DNA of 64,000 nt, from assembly GCF_009849585.1 (NCBI RefSeq), contig NZ_VCRN01000015.1, positions 1 to 64,000 of the forward strand, read 5' to 3'. The notes below the pieces were generated by a model. It saw nothing but the letters and a program-made list of their open reading frames with translations, was not told the DNA's origin and ran no database searches. The DNA comes from Bacillus sp. ZZV12-4809. Its GTDB lineage: Bacteria > Bacillota > Bacilli > Bacillales > Cytobacillaceae. Both the position numbers and the translations under genes were made by a program. Shown in pieces: positions 27,498-37,190 of this stretch; position 1 is the first letter of the stretch, and each line of letters begins with the position of its first letter.

Positions 27498-29291
27498 ATG
27501 GAAAAGACACCGATTATGAAGGGGAAAGAGCAGCGGAAGGTTCTTTTCCGGCTGCTTTCCTATACAAAACCGCATAAAAAAACAATCACACTTGCCTTCA
27601 GTCTTCTTCTTTTAACAACGATTGGAGACCTACTGGGGCCGATACTTGTTAAAATATTTATTGATGATTATTTAACACCGGGAAACCTGGTTTTTGAGCC
27701 GCTATTTGCCCTTGGTGCAGCCTATCTGGGCATTCAGATCATGAATGTGCTGGTATCCTATTTTCAGCTGCTCAAATTTCAGGAAATCGCGCTGAAAATC
27801 ATTCAGCAGCTTCGAGTGGATGTCTTTTCAAAAGTACAGTCACTGGGCTTAAAGTACTTTGATAAAACGCCAGCGGGAAGTATTGTTTCTCGCGTTACCA
27901 ATGACACAGAGGCAATTAAAGATATGTTTGTCAGTGTACTGGTTACCTTCATTCAGGGTGCCTTCCTGCTGACAGGTATCTTTGTGGCGATGTTTATCCT
28001 GAATGTAAAGCTTGCCCTGTTTTGTCTCGTAATTCTCCCAATTCTTTTTCTGATCATCCGGACTTACCGTAAATACAGTTCGGTATTCTATAAGGACTTA
28101 AGAGAAAGGCTGAGTGAGCTGAATGCAAAACTGAGCGAATCACTGCAGGGAATGTCGATTATCCAGGTATTCAGGCAGGAAAAAAGACTGCGGAAGGAAT
28201 TTGGTGATATAAATGAGGAGCATTATAAAGCCGGGATGCGCAATATCAAAATGGATGGGCTCCTGTTAAGGCCGGCTATTGACCTGGTTTATGTTCTGGC
28301 ACTTGTCATTGTATTAAGCTTTTTTGGGATTTCTTCTTTTTACAATCCGATCGAAATCGGTGTGCTGTATGCATTTGTCAGCTATTTGGACCGCTTCTTT
28401 GAGCCTGTGAATCAAATTATGATGAGGCTTTCCATGTATCAGCAGGCCATCATTGCCGCTTCAAGAGCATTTGCTCTGCTGGATGAAAAAGAGGCTGCCC
28501 CAGCACAGGCGGAAAGCAAGTCAGCTGAGATTCAGGAAGGAGAGATTGAGTTCAGGAATATCAGCTTCTCCTATGACGGTAAACGAGATGTATTGAAAAA
28601 CATTTCATTTACAGCCAAACCGGGTGAAACCGTTGCTCTAGTTGGTCATACCGGAAGCGGCAAAAGCTCCATCATTAACTTAATGATGCGATTCTATGAA
28701 TTTGAACGCGGCGATATACTTATTGACGGAAAAAGCATTAAGTCCTACCCTGCAGAAGAACTGCGTACAAAAATGGGGCTTGTTCTACAGGATCCTTTCC
28801 TTTTTTACGGGACGATAGAGGATAATATCAGACTGCATAATGAAAGAATGACAAATGCTGAAATTGAAGCTGCTGCCCAGTTTGTTCAGGCTCATATATT
28901 CATAAACAAGCTGGAAGACGGATATGATCATCCGGTGGTGGAGCGGGGATCGACGTTTTCAAGCGGGCAAAGACAGCTTATTGCATTTGCAAGAACGATT
29001 GCTGCCAATCCTAAGATTCTTGTGCTGGATGAAGCAACAGCTAATATTGATACTGAAACAGAAGAAGCCATTCAGACAGCACTGGAAAAAATGAGAAAGG
29101 GCCGCACAACAATTGCAATTGCTCATCGATTGTCTACCATACAGGATGCTGAACAGATTCTCGTTCTTCATCAGGGGGAAATAGTAGAAAGAGGAACGCA
29201 CCAGGAATTGCTGGCTAAGCGGGGATTGTATCATAAAATGTATCTGCTGCAGAATGGAAACGCTGAAAAAGTGGAGGATGCAGCAGGTTAA
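27498..29291 (+). CDS. Heterodimeric ABC exporter subunit with catalytic site (BmrD/YheH-like)
   Basis: A 597-residue half-transporter complementary to the preceding gene. It has six transmembrane helices, then an ATPase domain with Walker A GHTGSGKSS and a canonical catalytic glutamate E512 in LVLDEATANID. Its signature motif is non-canonical, FSSGQ at 487-491 instead of LSGGQ. The two subunits therefore form one consensus and one degenerate ATP site. The ATG at 27498 follows GGGGGAT; ATG at 27483, inside the upstream gene, is a less likely start. Confidence 0.9.
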   Translation: MEKTPIMKGKEQRKVLFRLLSYTKPHKKTITLAFSLLLLTTIGDLLGPILVKIFIDDYLTPGNLVFEPLFALGAAYLGIQIMNVLVSYFQLLKFQEIALKIIQQLRVDVFSKVQSLGLKYFDKTPAGSIVSRVTNDTEAIKDMFVSVLVTFIQGAFLLTGIFVAMFILNVKLALFCLVILPILFLIIRTYRKYSSVFYKDLRERLSELNAKLSESLQGMSIIQVFRQEKRLRKEFGDINEEHYKAGMRNIKMDGLLLRPAIDLVYVLALVIVLSFFGISSFYNPIEIGVLYAFVSYLDRFFEPVNQIMMRLSMYQQAIIAASRAFALLDEKEAAPAQAESKSAEIQEGEIEFRNISFSYDGKRDVLKNISFTAKPGETVALVGHTGSGKSSIINLMMRFYEFERGDILIDGKSIKSYPAEELRTKMGLVLQDPFLFYGTIEDNIRLHNERMTNAEIEAAAQFVQAHIFINKLEDGYDHPVVERGSTFSSGQRQLIAFARTIAANPKILVLDEATANIDTETEEAIQTALEKMRKGRTTIAIAHRLSTIQDAEQILVLHQGEIVERGTHQELLAKRGLYHKMYLLQNGNAEKVEDAAG

Positions 29292-29304
29292 TGGAGTTAA
29301 CAAA

Positions 29305-29334
29305 AAACAGCCTGCAATTACTGCATGGCTGTTT
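29305..29334. terminator. Bidirectional terminator between ABC exporter and Spo0E-like gene
   Basis: AAACAGCC and GGCTGTTT arms with inner TGCA pairing, A-run before and T-rich after, serve both converging genes. Confidence 0.75.
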
Positions 29335-29335
29335 C

Positions 29336-29506
29336 TTAATGTGTCTGCACTTTTTTAATGAAGCTTCGGTTATATTCATTTAATAGGGCATCCAATTCCT
29401 GACTGTATCGGATTGCTGCGGCAGAGCTTAAGCCGCTTTTCATGGCCACTTGAATTAACTCTGTTCTTTTTTGTTCGATCAATGTAAGCAGTTCCTGTTT
29501 ACACAT
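29336..29506 (-). CDS. Spo0E-family aspartyl-phosphate phosphatase
   Basis: A small protein of about 56 residues with the diagnostic SQELD motif in IRYSQELDALLNEYNR, preceded by a first helix of the KQELLTLIEQKRTELIQ type. Spo0E-family phosphatases dephosphorylate Spo0A~P or related regulators and restrain sporulation. The start is uncertain: ATG at 29506, TTG at 29512 or TTG at 29530 share the same AGAGAGGA region. Confidence 0.88.
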   Translation of the reverse strand: MCKQELLTLIEQKRTELIQVAMKSGLSSAAAIRYSQELDALLNEYNRSFIKKVQTH

Positions 29507-29825
29507 GGCCAATAGTTCCTCTCTGATCAATTCTTATATGTAGGCTATACTCTCCCAATTTGAAACCATGTCAAAAGCTGAAAGATAATAACAGAATTTG
29601 TTAAGTTCTATACTAGTATATCGAATTATGGTAATAAATTCAAAAGAAACTTGTTTTAAAATTTGGTAACATTTACATTAAAAATACATGTTTTAGGTTG
29701 AAAATTAAAATGCATTAATTTAGCAAAAGTTGATGAAACAAAATGTTCACATACTATCCATTATCTTTTCTATATAAGATTTGTTAGAATAAAATTGGAT
29801 TGAATGAGTATCAGGAGTTGTGACT
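29507..29825. other. Intergenic region upstream of ccdA
   Basis: AT-rich, with no gene seen. It must hold the promoters for the Spo0E-like gene (minus) and ccdA (plus), but no hexamer pair stood out. Confidence 0.5.
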
Positions 29826-30533
29826 ATGACAGATTTGAATGTTTTTATTGCACTAGGTGCAGGGTTTTTAAGTTTTGTTTCGCCTTGCTGCCTGCCATTA
29901 TATCCGGCTTTTTTATCGTATATCACCGGAATGTCTGTAGGGGAGATTAAAGAAGAAAATGCGATGCTGCAGAGAAGGAGTATGCTTCATACATTATTCT
30001 TCCTGATCGGATTTTCAGCCATTTTTATCGCAATTGGGTTTGGAACAACCTTGCTTGGTCAATTCTTTCAGCAATACCAGGATTTAATCCGGCAAATTGG
30101 CGCTATCTTTGTATTTATTTTTGGATTATTAATTGTCGGTATTATAAGGCCAGAATTTCTTATGAAAGAAAGGCGGTTTGAGTTTAAGAACCGTCCATCA
30201 GGCCTTCTCGGATCTGTTCTGATTGGAATGGCATTCGCAGCAGGCTGGACTCCATGTACAGGTCCGATATTGGGGGCTGTGTGGTCATTAGCAGTTACAA
30301 ATCCTAATTCTGCAATCGTTTATATGATCGCCTATATTCTTGGTTTTGCTATACCATTCTTTGTTCTTTCTTTCTTCATCGGAAAAATGCAATGGATCAG
30401 GCGAAACAGCGCCAAGATAATGAAAATCGGCGGTTTATTGATGATGATTATGGGTGTAGTTTTATTCTTTAACTGGATGACAAAAATTATTATTTTCCTT
30501 TCACCATTGTTTGGCGGATTTACTGGTTTCTAA
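29826..30533 (+). CDS. ccdA: Cytochrome c biogenesis protein CcdA
   Basis: A 235-residue polytopic membrane protein of the DsbD transmembrane-domain family. It transfers reductant across the membrane for cytochrome c maturation and spore synthesis in B. subtilis. Conserved features are [20 protein letters not shown] near the N-terminus and [11 protein letters not shown] mid-protein, each with the redox cysteine. The ATG at 29826 lies 8 bases after AGGAG; GTG at 29820 is less likely. A terminator (GGGCACATTC/GAATGTGCCC, 30541-30571) follows. Confidence 0.95.
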   Translation: MTDLNVFIALGAGFLSFVSPCCLPLYPAFLSYITGMSVGEIKEENAMLQRRSMLHTLFFLIGFSAIFIAIGFGTTLLGQFFQQYQDLIRQIGAIFVFIFGLLIVGIIRPEFLMKERRFEFKNRPSGLLGSVLIGMAFAAGWTPCTGPILGAVWSLAVTNPNSAIVYMIAYILGFAIPFFVLSFFIGKMQWIRRNSAKIMKIGGLLMMIMGVVLFFNWMTKIIIFLSPLFGGFTGF

Positions 30534-30540
30534 AAAGCAG

Positions 30541-30571
30541 GGGCACATTCTATTTAGGAATGTGCCCTTTT
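30541..30571 (+). terminator. Terminator of ccdA
   Basis: GGGCACATTC pairs with GAATGTGCCC around about 7 bases, then TTTT. Confidence 0.85.
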
Positions 30572-30812
30572 CCTATTTATAAGGAAGAAAGGGCTATGAC
30601 AAGCGGTCGAAATTTGTCATAGTCTTTCAATTGAAATTTATCTGATAGTTCGATATATTGAAATATGTGTTCTTTGGGAGTTGATTAATGTATCTCTCTA
30701 AAGGATCATTCCCTTTTGCAGATGTTTAATGAAATTTATTATGGGTAATTTTTACTATATATGTAGTATAATAGAGATATAGCTTCCAATGCACTACAAG
30801 GAGGAAACAGCG

Positions 30813-31172
30813 GTGGCGAGAATTTTAATAATAGATGATGCGAAATTTATGAGAGTTACCCTGAGCACGATTCTAAAAAAAGCCGGTCATGAAATAGTTG
30901 GAGAAGGGGAAGACGGGAAGGAAGCCGTGGATCTTTTCGAAAATTTGAACCCGGATCTGGTGATGATGGATATCACGATGCCTGAAATGAGCGGTCTTGA
31001 GGCTGTCCGGGAAATTAAGAGGGAAAACCCTAATGCAAAGGTCATCATGTGTTCAGCCATGGGACAGCAAAAGGTAGTGGTTGAATCCATTGAAGCCGGC
31101 GCGAAAGATTTTATCATAAAACCATTTGATGAAGGCCGTGTATTAGAAGCGGTTAATCGGGTATTAAGTTAA
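30813..31172 (+). CDS. yneI: CheY-like response regulator YneI (CcdB)
   Basis: A 119-residue single-domain receiver without an output domain. The acidic pocket IIDDAK, phosphoacceptor aspartate in LVMMDITMP, and lysine in IIKPFDEG are all present. It is equivalent to B. subtilis YneI/CcdB, encoded between ccdA and ccdC. The GTG start at 30813 is chosen because AAGGAGG lies about 8 bases upstream; the ATG at 30789 would put that site inside the gene. A long hairpin terminator follows (31174-31236). Confidence 0.92.
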   Translation: MARILIIDDAKFMRVTLSTILKKAGHEIVGEGEDGKEAVDLFENLNPDLVMMDITMPEMSGLEAVREIKRENPNAKVIMCSAMGQQKVVVESIEAGAKDFIIKPFDEGRVLEAVNRVLS

Positions 31173-31173
31173 A

Positions 31174-31236
31174 AGCTGACTCAGGGTACCCTGGACATGC
31201 GGATGTGTCCGGGTATCAGCTGGAGTGGCTTTTTTA
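31174..31236 (+). terminator. Terminator of yneI
   Basis: AGCTGA/TCAGCT outer arms and GGTACCC/GGGTATC inner arms form a long imperfect stem, followed by CTTTTTT. Confidence 0.7.
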
Positions 31237-31323
31237 ATGCACTTTTATTGTTCTGAGTACCTAAATCAAGCCTATTAAGATATAATATGGGTAGTAATCA
31301 AATGAGATAGAGGATGAAATCGA

Positions 31324-31812
31324 ATGGACTTTGTACTAATTTCATCAATCGGTGCCGTTTTTATGGCGATCTTCGCGATGTTCATCCGCATGAAGGCTGC
31401 AAAAAAACCGGCTTCCGGCAAGAAAATTATCTTGCCGCCGATTTTTATGAGCACAGGTGCTCTTATGTTTACCGTTCCTTATTTTCGCGTTACACCAATG
31501 GAGATCCTGGAAGCAGCCACAGTCGGAGTGCTGTTTTCCATCCTTTTAATAAAGACATCTTCCTTTGAAATCAGGGACAGCGAAATTTATCTGAAGCGAT
31601 CTAAAGCGTTTGCTTTTATATTAATAGGATTGCTTGTAATCCGCATTATTGGAAAAATAGTTCTAAGCTCCACTATCGACTATGGCCAGCTGAGCGGCAT
31701 GTTCTGGATTCTAGCATTTTCAATGATTGTACCGTGGAGAGTTGCGATGTATATGAATTATCGGAAGCTCCATCAGGAACTGAATGGAACGAGGAATCCA
31801 AAAACAACTTAA
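31324..31812 (+). CDS. ccdC: CcdC family membrane protein (YneJ)
   Basis: A 162-residue membrane protein with four to five hydrophobic segments, matching the CcdC/DUF1453 family. It is encoded with ccdA and yneI in bacilli and linked to cytochrome c biogenesis by context. RMKAAKKPASGKKIILPP and the C-terminal MNYRKLHQEL are typical. A terminator (GCCGCC/GGCGG then TTTTT, about 31821-31850) follows. Confidence 0.88.
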   Translation: MDFVLISSIGAVFMAIFAMFIRMKAAKKPASGKKIILPPIFMSTGALMFTVPYFRVTPMEILEAATVGVLFSILLIKTSSFEIRDSEIYLKRSKAFAFILIGLLVIRIIGKIVLSSTIDYGQLSGMFWILAFSMIVPWRVAMYMNYRKLHQELNGTRNPKTT

Positions 31813-31820
31813 TAAATGAA

Positions 31821-31930
31821 GGCCGCCGGATATTGCTTTTGGCGGTTTTTAATTGTTATTTAATGGATCCCATTTTGGGCTCCCAGAATAATAAAAAAAC
31901 CATTCCGGTAATCCGAAATGGTTTAAAATA
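31821..31930. terminator. Converging terminators between ccdC and yneK
   Basis: GCCGCC...GGCGGTTTTT serves ccdC. AAACCATT...AATGGTTT (about 31898-31925), with T tract on the minus strand, serves yneK. Confidence 0.75.
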
Positions 31931-32348
31931 AATGTTCATAAGGAGACATGCTTATCTGTTTTTCTGTCAATTTCTTGCGCAGGAATTTATGGTCCCGTTT
32001 TGGCGTGGCTAAAATATAGCCTCGAATCAGGAGATCCTGATCAATTCGATCTGCTTTTTCTTTTATAGCAAGCTCACCAATTTTACCGGCAATCTTCATT
32101 CTTGCTACATCCCTGAACAGCTCAGGCACCGGACTTACGAGATCTTCCAGCAGATCTTTTTCCCTTTGCTGCCATAAATGCCGTGTTTCATTGACATAAT
32201 GCTCTTCCCAATCCAAATCTGATTTGCCATCTTCTTTCGGCATGCGCTTTAAAAATTTGCGGAACATGAAAAAGCCGCCAATCGCAAAGAACGAAATCAG
32301 AATAACAACCCAGAACAATATAAAATACATAAACCAGCCTTCTAGCAT
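31923..32348 (-). CDS. yneK: DUF2621 family membrane protein YneK
   Basis: A protein of about 141 residues with one N-terminal transmembrane segment (YFILFWVVILISFFAIGGFFMF) and a basic, helical cytoplasmic part ending MSPYEHLF. It matches B. subtilis YneK (142 residues), function unknown, and is the last gene in the conserved backbone order. Start is uncertain by three codons: ATG 32348 or GTG 32357, both next to AGGTGAAGG. Confidence 0.85.
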   Translation of the reverse strand: MLEGWFMYFILFWVVILISFFAIGGFFMFRKFLKRMPKEDGKSDLDWEEHYVNETRHLWQQREKDLLEDLVSPVPELFRDVARMKIAGKIGELAIKEKADRIDQDLLIRGYILATPKRDHKFLRKKLTEKQISMSPYEHLF

Positions 32349-32427
32349 TTCCTTCACCTACACACATAATTTCCTGTTCTTATTATAAGCCTTGTCCCGC
32401 GAAACGACAAGAAAGGAGGCATAAGTC

Positions 32428-32456
32428 TTGAAAGCAGCACTATTTGCCCTTATAAT
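32428..32456 (+). promoter_or_regulatory. Sigma-A promoter of the selenocysteine tRNA
   Basis: TTGAAA at 32428-32433 and TATAAT at 32451-32456 with a 17-base spacer, starting about 20 bases before the tRNA. Confidence 0.85.
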
Positions 32457-32475
32457 AGTAAGAGTCTTTCTTTAT

Positions 32476-32572
32476 GGGGCTGATTGGGGTGCTGGTGCCC
32501 TCCACGGTCTTCAAAACCGCTTGTGACCTGCGTGCCAGGTTAGCTGGGTTCGATTCCCAGGCAGTCCCGCCA
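32476..32572 (+). tRNA. selC: tRNA-Sec (anticodon TCA)
   Basis: A 97-base tRNA. The acceptor strand GGGGCTG pairs with CAGTCCC. The acceptor-plus-T stem count fits the 8/5 arrangement of bacterial tRNA-Sec (T arm CTGGG, loop TTCGATT, CCCAG), followed by discriminator G and encoded CCA. The anticodon stem CGGT/ACCG closes the loop CTTCAAA with anticodon TCA at 32511-32513. A long variable arm with ACCTG/CAGGT is present. The eighth acceptor pair is A-G, a mismatch. It implies selA/selB/selD and selenoproteins elsewhere in the genome; none is in this window. B. subtilis 168 has no such system. A suppressor tRNA is the alternative, less likely given the long variable arm. Confidence 0.88.
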
Positions 32573-32701
32573 ACCTTTTTAGTTATCATCGATTTGACCA
32601 GTTTTTTTGATCTGAAAGGTGATTTTCCAATAAATTCACACTAGGATTCTTCTGAAAATTACATAATATACGGCAACTTTTTCAATATATCCGAAGCGTT
32701 A

Positions 32702-32738
32702 AATCCACCAATCTATTAAAGAAAGGTGGATTTTTTTA
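32702..32738 (+). terminator. Terminator downstream of tRNA-Sec
   Basis: AATCCACC pairs with GGTGGATT around 15 bases, followed by seven T. Confidence 0.8.
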
Positions 32739-33827
32739 TGGCTATTTTAACAAAGACAAAATGAAAAGATGCAAGGGGAAGTACAGCAGTGGTAGGTGAA
32801 AAGTCAGTTGAACACAAATTCTCGTTATATGAAATGTTTGAACTGTTCATGAATTAAATGGAATCTGAAGGGGGAGCAGCACCTGCTTTATACTGTTAAT
32901 GCGAATACTACCTGGACATTTCAGCCGGAGACATAACAAATGATGAAGTGACCTTGAAATTGCTATTGGTACATTTAATTTATGCTTTAGGAATTTTAAG
33001 AAAGAAGTTTTCTTTTAAAATAAAATCAAATTTAGATATAAATTGTTCTGGAATAATAATTAGTTGAACAATTAAAAAATTCAGAAAATATTATTGACAC
33101 AAATATAACAATTAGCTATTATTGGAAGCGGATAACTTAATTATAAAACTGAGTTTTACATTATAAAACAAATATCCTCTTGAAAGAAAAAATCCCGAGT
33201 ATTTACCGTAAAAAAAGAGAACGTAGTTTTATAATATAAAACTTTTACTTCAACTAATTGATAGCTGTTAGAAAATAGTGGTGGAAACAGCAATTGAATT
33301 CTCTCTCTTTTGTAAAGATCCAGTGTGCTGAACTCGAGAGAGGCAATATGGTGGCTTATTTAATAGAAAGAAGGATGTCATGTAGGACTTGCTGCAAGGT
33401 TGGACACGACAGGGGAAAATACTCTCATAGCTCAAAAACACAATTCAGTGCTTGAGAACACAAAAGAGTAAAACACCTGTCACATTTTGAAACCACCATA
33501 TAGGCAGCTTCAAAGATTTACAGCTTTTGCAGGTAGATGTTAGAAACAACTGGCGAAAGTCAGAGAAATAAAGGTTTTAGATCAAAATTCACTTATTATT
33601 TTGTCACAGCGTAAACCAGAAGGGGGGAACACATGTACTGATGTGTGAGAGTTTGCTTGAGTACTCTAATTTAGATGGCCGCATGGTGTATTTGGTATGT
33701 GTAATTAACCATAGTATTCGTATGAAATGGAACTATCAAAATAAATGATTGTATCTATTAGTGAAGTACCATTAAAAAACCAAATTATCAAAAAGAGTAG
33801 ATCAAAGTTATGAGAGGAATGATTTTT
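32739..33827. other. Gene-poor, decayed-looking region with two palindromes
   Basis: About 1.1 kb without a credible gene. Short open stretches such as one encoding DISAGDITNDEVTLKLLL (near 32915-32970) are interrupted by stops and may be remnants. Two related near-palindromes are embedded: GTTTTACATTATAAAAC at 33153-33169 and the perfect 17-mer GTTTTATAATATAAAAC at 33226-33242, with centres 73 bases apart. They could be operators for a regulator of the xylanase gene, though they lie about 600 bases upstream of it. Confidence 0.5.
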
Positions 33828-36704
33828 TTGAAAAAAGCTAGAAACCTACTGACATATTTATTAGCGCTGGTTTTTACCTTGAGTTCTTTTCCCGGTATCT
33901 CATTGCCGGTCATCAATGCTTCAGCAGCAGAGGGTGTCGACGGGAAGGCTTCGGGCACTGAGGTTGTGTCGCTAAAAGAAGTCTACAAGGACCATTTTCT
34001 TATCGGCAATACAGTTAGCCCTGGCGATTTAACCAATACAGCGAAGTATGATTTTATGAAGTTCCACTATAACGCCCTGACGCCCGAAAATGCAACGAAG
34101 CCGGACTCTATATGGTCCAACCCGACTCGCGATCCGTCATTCGCATCAGCCGACAACATGTTAACTCAAGTAAAAGCCGACGGTTTCTATACGATTGGAC
34201 ACGCGCTGGCCTGGCATAATCAGTCAACCGGCTGGCCGCCGAGTGGTCAGAATTATACCGAGGCAAGGGCCAGTTTGCAAAGGTATATTTCTACAATCGC
34301 CGGGCATTATAGTCAGGGTCCTTATAAGCTCGACGCCTGGGACGTTGTTAACGAAGCAATGAGGGATAATCCGGAAAATCCGACCGACTGGCGGAACGCG
34401 CTTCGCTCCGGCATTAATCCAATGGAACGGCCGTCCAGATGGTTTGAAGCTTACGCTAACGGCGGAAACGGGTGGGATTATATCTATGATGCATTCTTAT
34501 TTGCGCGTGAGGCTGCTCCGGACGCAGTTCTGTATTACAATGACTTTAACGACGAGGAACTCGCCAACAAAGCAATCGCGATTGCCTCAATGGTAAATGA
34601 GCTCAACGAAAGATACGCGAAGGAATATCCTGAAGCAAACGGCAGGAAATTGATCGAGGGCATCGGGATACAGGGGCATTACAACCTCCGACTCAATGTA
34701 GATAATTTAGAGGAAGTTTTAAAGATATATAGTGAAACCGGGTGTGAGATCAGCATAACCGAACTCGATGTACAATTCAATGGCACTTCAGCCCAAGTCC
34801 CCCCTACCGAGGCGCAATTGAAGAAGCAGGCCGAATTGTACGCCAAGCTGTTCATGCTATATAAGAAGTACTCCGATAATATAGAACGCGTTACATTCTG
34901 GGGCGTGGCTGATAATAACAGCTGGCGCTGGACGGGTTACCCGCTGCCATTCGACTCCAATCGTGCACCAAAAGAAGCATATTGGGCCATAATAAATCCG
35001 GAGGCCTATCTCGGGCTCGATGAATTATCGCCTAAGCTCACATCGTTTAACTTCGGCGGCGATAATTTCAATGTCGCGGGCAAGACCGAATTTGATGTTA
35101 ACGTGCCAAAGGACGTATCAAACATTGACTTCTCAGCTGCGAACGTCGGACACGAATATCCCGACGATGATGTTGACGTAAGCGTTACACTCAACCCGGC
35201 AAGCGGCGCGGTGAGCGCAGGGAAACCAGCAGTGGCGACGGTGAAAATCGCCAGGAAGGAATCCCCGAATAGATCGACTACGTATACGGTAAACTTCGGG
35301 CATATGACCGCCGAATGGGAAAAAGACCAAAACTATAAGGATACGGGCTACCGCTCATCCGTCAATATACGCTTCAGCGACGGTGAAACCGAATTTAAAC
35401 TGTTTCAGGAGTTTTATAATCTAGACGACGGTAAACTGGCAATGCTCAACAGTAAGGAATTCCAGCCATTTCCAAAACATACAGGTGGTAAGCTCACTAT
35501 AAATACAGAAAAAAGTATAGACGATGATCAATTGAAAACATTGAAGTTAAAGAAATCTATGTGGGATCAGAACTGGGCTCCGATTAATCCCGCACTTGTT
35601 ACAGACTTCAATGTTCCGGAAAATTTCTGGAGATTGGCTAAAACTATTGCATCCGGTAAGACTTATATCGTTGTCTCCGCCAGCTCAGGTTTGGCGCTAA
35701 CCAATAGGAACGTTGCATCCGTCGAGCCGTCCAACAAACGAGGACTTGCGGGTACACCTGTCACCATAGATGACGACATTATTACAGCGCCTGAGGTGAT
35801 CCAGGACAATACGAGATTAATTTTTAATGAGCAAACCAGCCCCGATCCGGGACCATACACAAAGGAGAACGGATACACCGGATACACAATGTTAAGTCTG
35901 GTTCATGGCGGCCTTGTCGCTCCCTCTATTATGTATCGGGATTCGAGCAGCGACGATACGGCTGCTTTACGCACAGACTCAACTATTGCAGATAGTGCAT
36001 TAGATCGAGCGGTATGGTTTAACACGGGTATAAATCCCGTTACAGGGGAGACAACGATATTTTCACATACTGGTTCCAGCGGTCACACTTATGCGCTGCA
36101 CGGAAATGAATCCGGTTTCATCACCCAAAGAGTCGATTCAATGGAGGACGATGCAGCCCATCGTGTTAAGCTATATGAGTACGTGTCCGACTATTCATAC
36201 GAAGATATAACGAGTCTTGGCACAGAAGTTAGCCTCTCCCCGTTGGAGCGTATCGTGAGTGAGCGGGACACCAATATCCCCGTCACGGCAGATGTCCCAG
36301 ACGGTTCCAAAGCGGTGTTGAAAAAGGACGGCGTTTCATTGGCTGCCGCGACATTTGCAAACGGCAAAGCAATGATCAGTGTTAAAGGCAGCGATGTTGA
36401 TGCCGGCGCGAATTATGCCGTCGTATTGCATGATGGTTCCGAGATAATTGGCGCGGTAATTCTCCCGGTAGTCACTGGCGTAAGCGCAACGCCGTCGGCA
36501 ACGGTAGAGAGACTCAAAGGTAATCAAAACAGACTGACAGTTACCGTAACGGAAGTTTACTCCGATGATTCGACGGAGGCTTTTACTGAAGAGATACTAA
36601 TCAAAAATAACGCGGCAGACGTTTATAAGGTGGGACCATATAAGGTTTATGTTGACACCAAGGGCAACAACAAAATTCATAAATGCTATATTGTGAACGA
36701 GTAG
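33828..36704 (+). CDS. Secreted GH10 endo-1,4-beta-xylanase, multidomain
   Basis: A 958-residue exported enzyme. The signal peptide (KKARNLLTYLLALVFTLSS...NASAAEG) precedes a GH10 catalytic domain of roughly residues 45-400. The acid/base is E176 in WDVVNEAM and the nucleophile E312 in ITELDVQF; HALAWHNQ and FWGVADNNSW are further family motifs. The C-terminal 550 residues hold an Ig-like region and beta-rich segments, one resembling ricin/trefoil-type carbohydrate-binding repeats; their families are not recognised. TTG at 33828 is preferred because AGAGGA lies 9 bases upstream; ATG 33810 lacks a site. Codon use is richer in G and C than its neighbours, which with the flanking tRNA repeats suggests acquisition by transfer. 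Confidence 0.9.
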   Translation: MKKARNLLTYLLALVFTLSSFPGISLPVINASAAEGVDGKASGTEVVSLKEVYKDHFLIGNTVSPGDLTNTAKYDFMKFHYNALTPENATKPDSIWSNPTRDPSFASADNMLTQVKADGFYTIGHALAWHNQSTGWPPSGQNYTEARASLQRYISTIAGHYSQGPYKLDAWDVVNEAMRDNPENPTDWRNALRSGINPMERPSRWFEAYANGGNGWDYIYDAFLFAREAAPDAVLYYNDFNDEELANKAIAIASMVNELNERYAKEYPEANGRKLIEGIGIQGHYNLRLNVDNLEEVLKIYSETGCEISITELDVQFNGTSAQVPPTEAQLKKQAELYAKLFMLYKKYSDNIERVTFWGVADNNSWRWTGYPLPFDSNRAPKEAYWAIINPEAYLGLDELSPKLTSFNFGGDNFNVAGKTEFDVNVPKDVSNIDFSAANVGHEYPDDDVDVSVTLNPASGAVSAGKPAVATVKIARKESPNRSTTYTVNFGHMTAEWEKDQNYKDTGYRSSVNIRFSDGETEFKLFQEFYNLDDGKLAMLNSKEFQPFPKHTGGKLTINTEKSIDDDQLKTLKLKKSMWDQNWAPINPALVTDFNVPENFWRLAKTIASGKTYIVVSASSGLALTNRNVASVEPSNKRGLAGTPVTIDDDIITAPEVIQDNTRLIFNEQTSPDPGPYTKENGYTGYTMLSLVHGGLVAPSIMYRDSSSDDTAALRTDSTIADSALDRAVWFNTGINPVTGETTIFSHTGSSGHTYALHGNESGFITQRVDSMEDDAAHRVKLYEYVSDYSYEDITSLGTEVSLSPLERIVSERDTNIPVTADVPDGSKAVLKKDGVSLAAATFANGKAMISVKGSDVDAGANYAVVLHDGSEIIGAVILPVVTGVSATPSATVERLKGNQNRLTVTVTEVYSDDSTEAFTEEILIKNNAADVYKVGPYKVYVDTKGNNKIHKCYIVNE

Positions 36705-37190
36705 CGCAAGAAATTGGACAGCAAACAAGCAGCCTATTGAAAGTTCACAATAAAATTGATTTCCTTTTATTGAGCAAAAAGTGGTGTTAAATAATCAAGC
36801 CAGAAGTTTATATTAATAAAAAAATAAAAGTAGTCCTAGTGGCTGCTTTTATTTTTTTTGGGTTCTTTCCGGCCCGTTCTTATATTCTTAAATATGCTGC
36901 AATCCTGACCGGAGGGAATATCTTACTTTTTTGGTAATGATTTATTCGCAAACGTGGGGAATAGTATTGGACGTCTGCTGGTGAAGAATTTACTGGTTAT
37001 TGCAAGAAGTATTTTTAAATAATAGTTCGTTTAACACCTGAAAATTTCATGTAAATAGGGAATAATAGTTCGAGTGACAACCCTATTACACTGAATGGGC
37101 ACCTATTTAAAACAACACACTTAACTTCTACTTGGTGCTTATAAAACTTTAACCGATCCTATACAGGAAGAAAATATACTTTCCCTAACA
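36705..37190. other. Intergenic region after the xylanase gene
   Basis: No gene seen. A stem with AAAAATAAAAG-type and CTTTTATTTTT arms around 36815-36860 is the probable xylanase terminator. Confidence 0.5.

Noticed and set aside
32739..33827. A gene in the long gap before the xylanase
   Set aside because: All frames carry frequent stops; short open stretches show no start with a ribosome-binding site.
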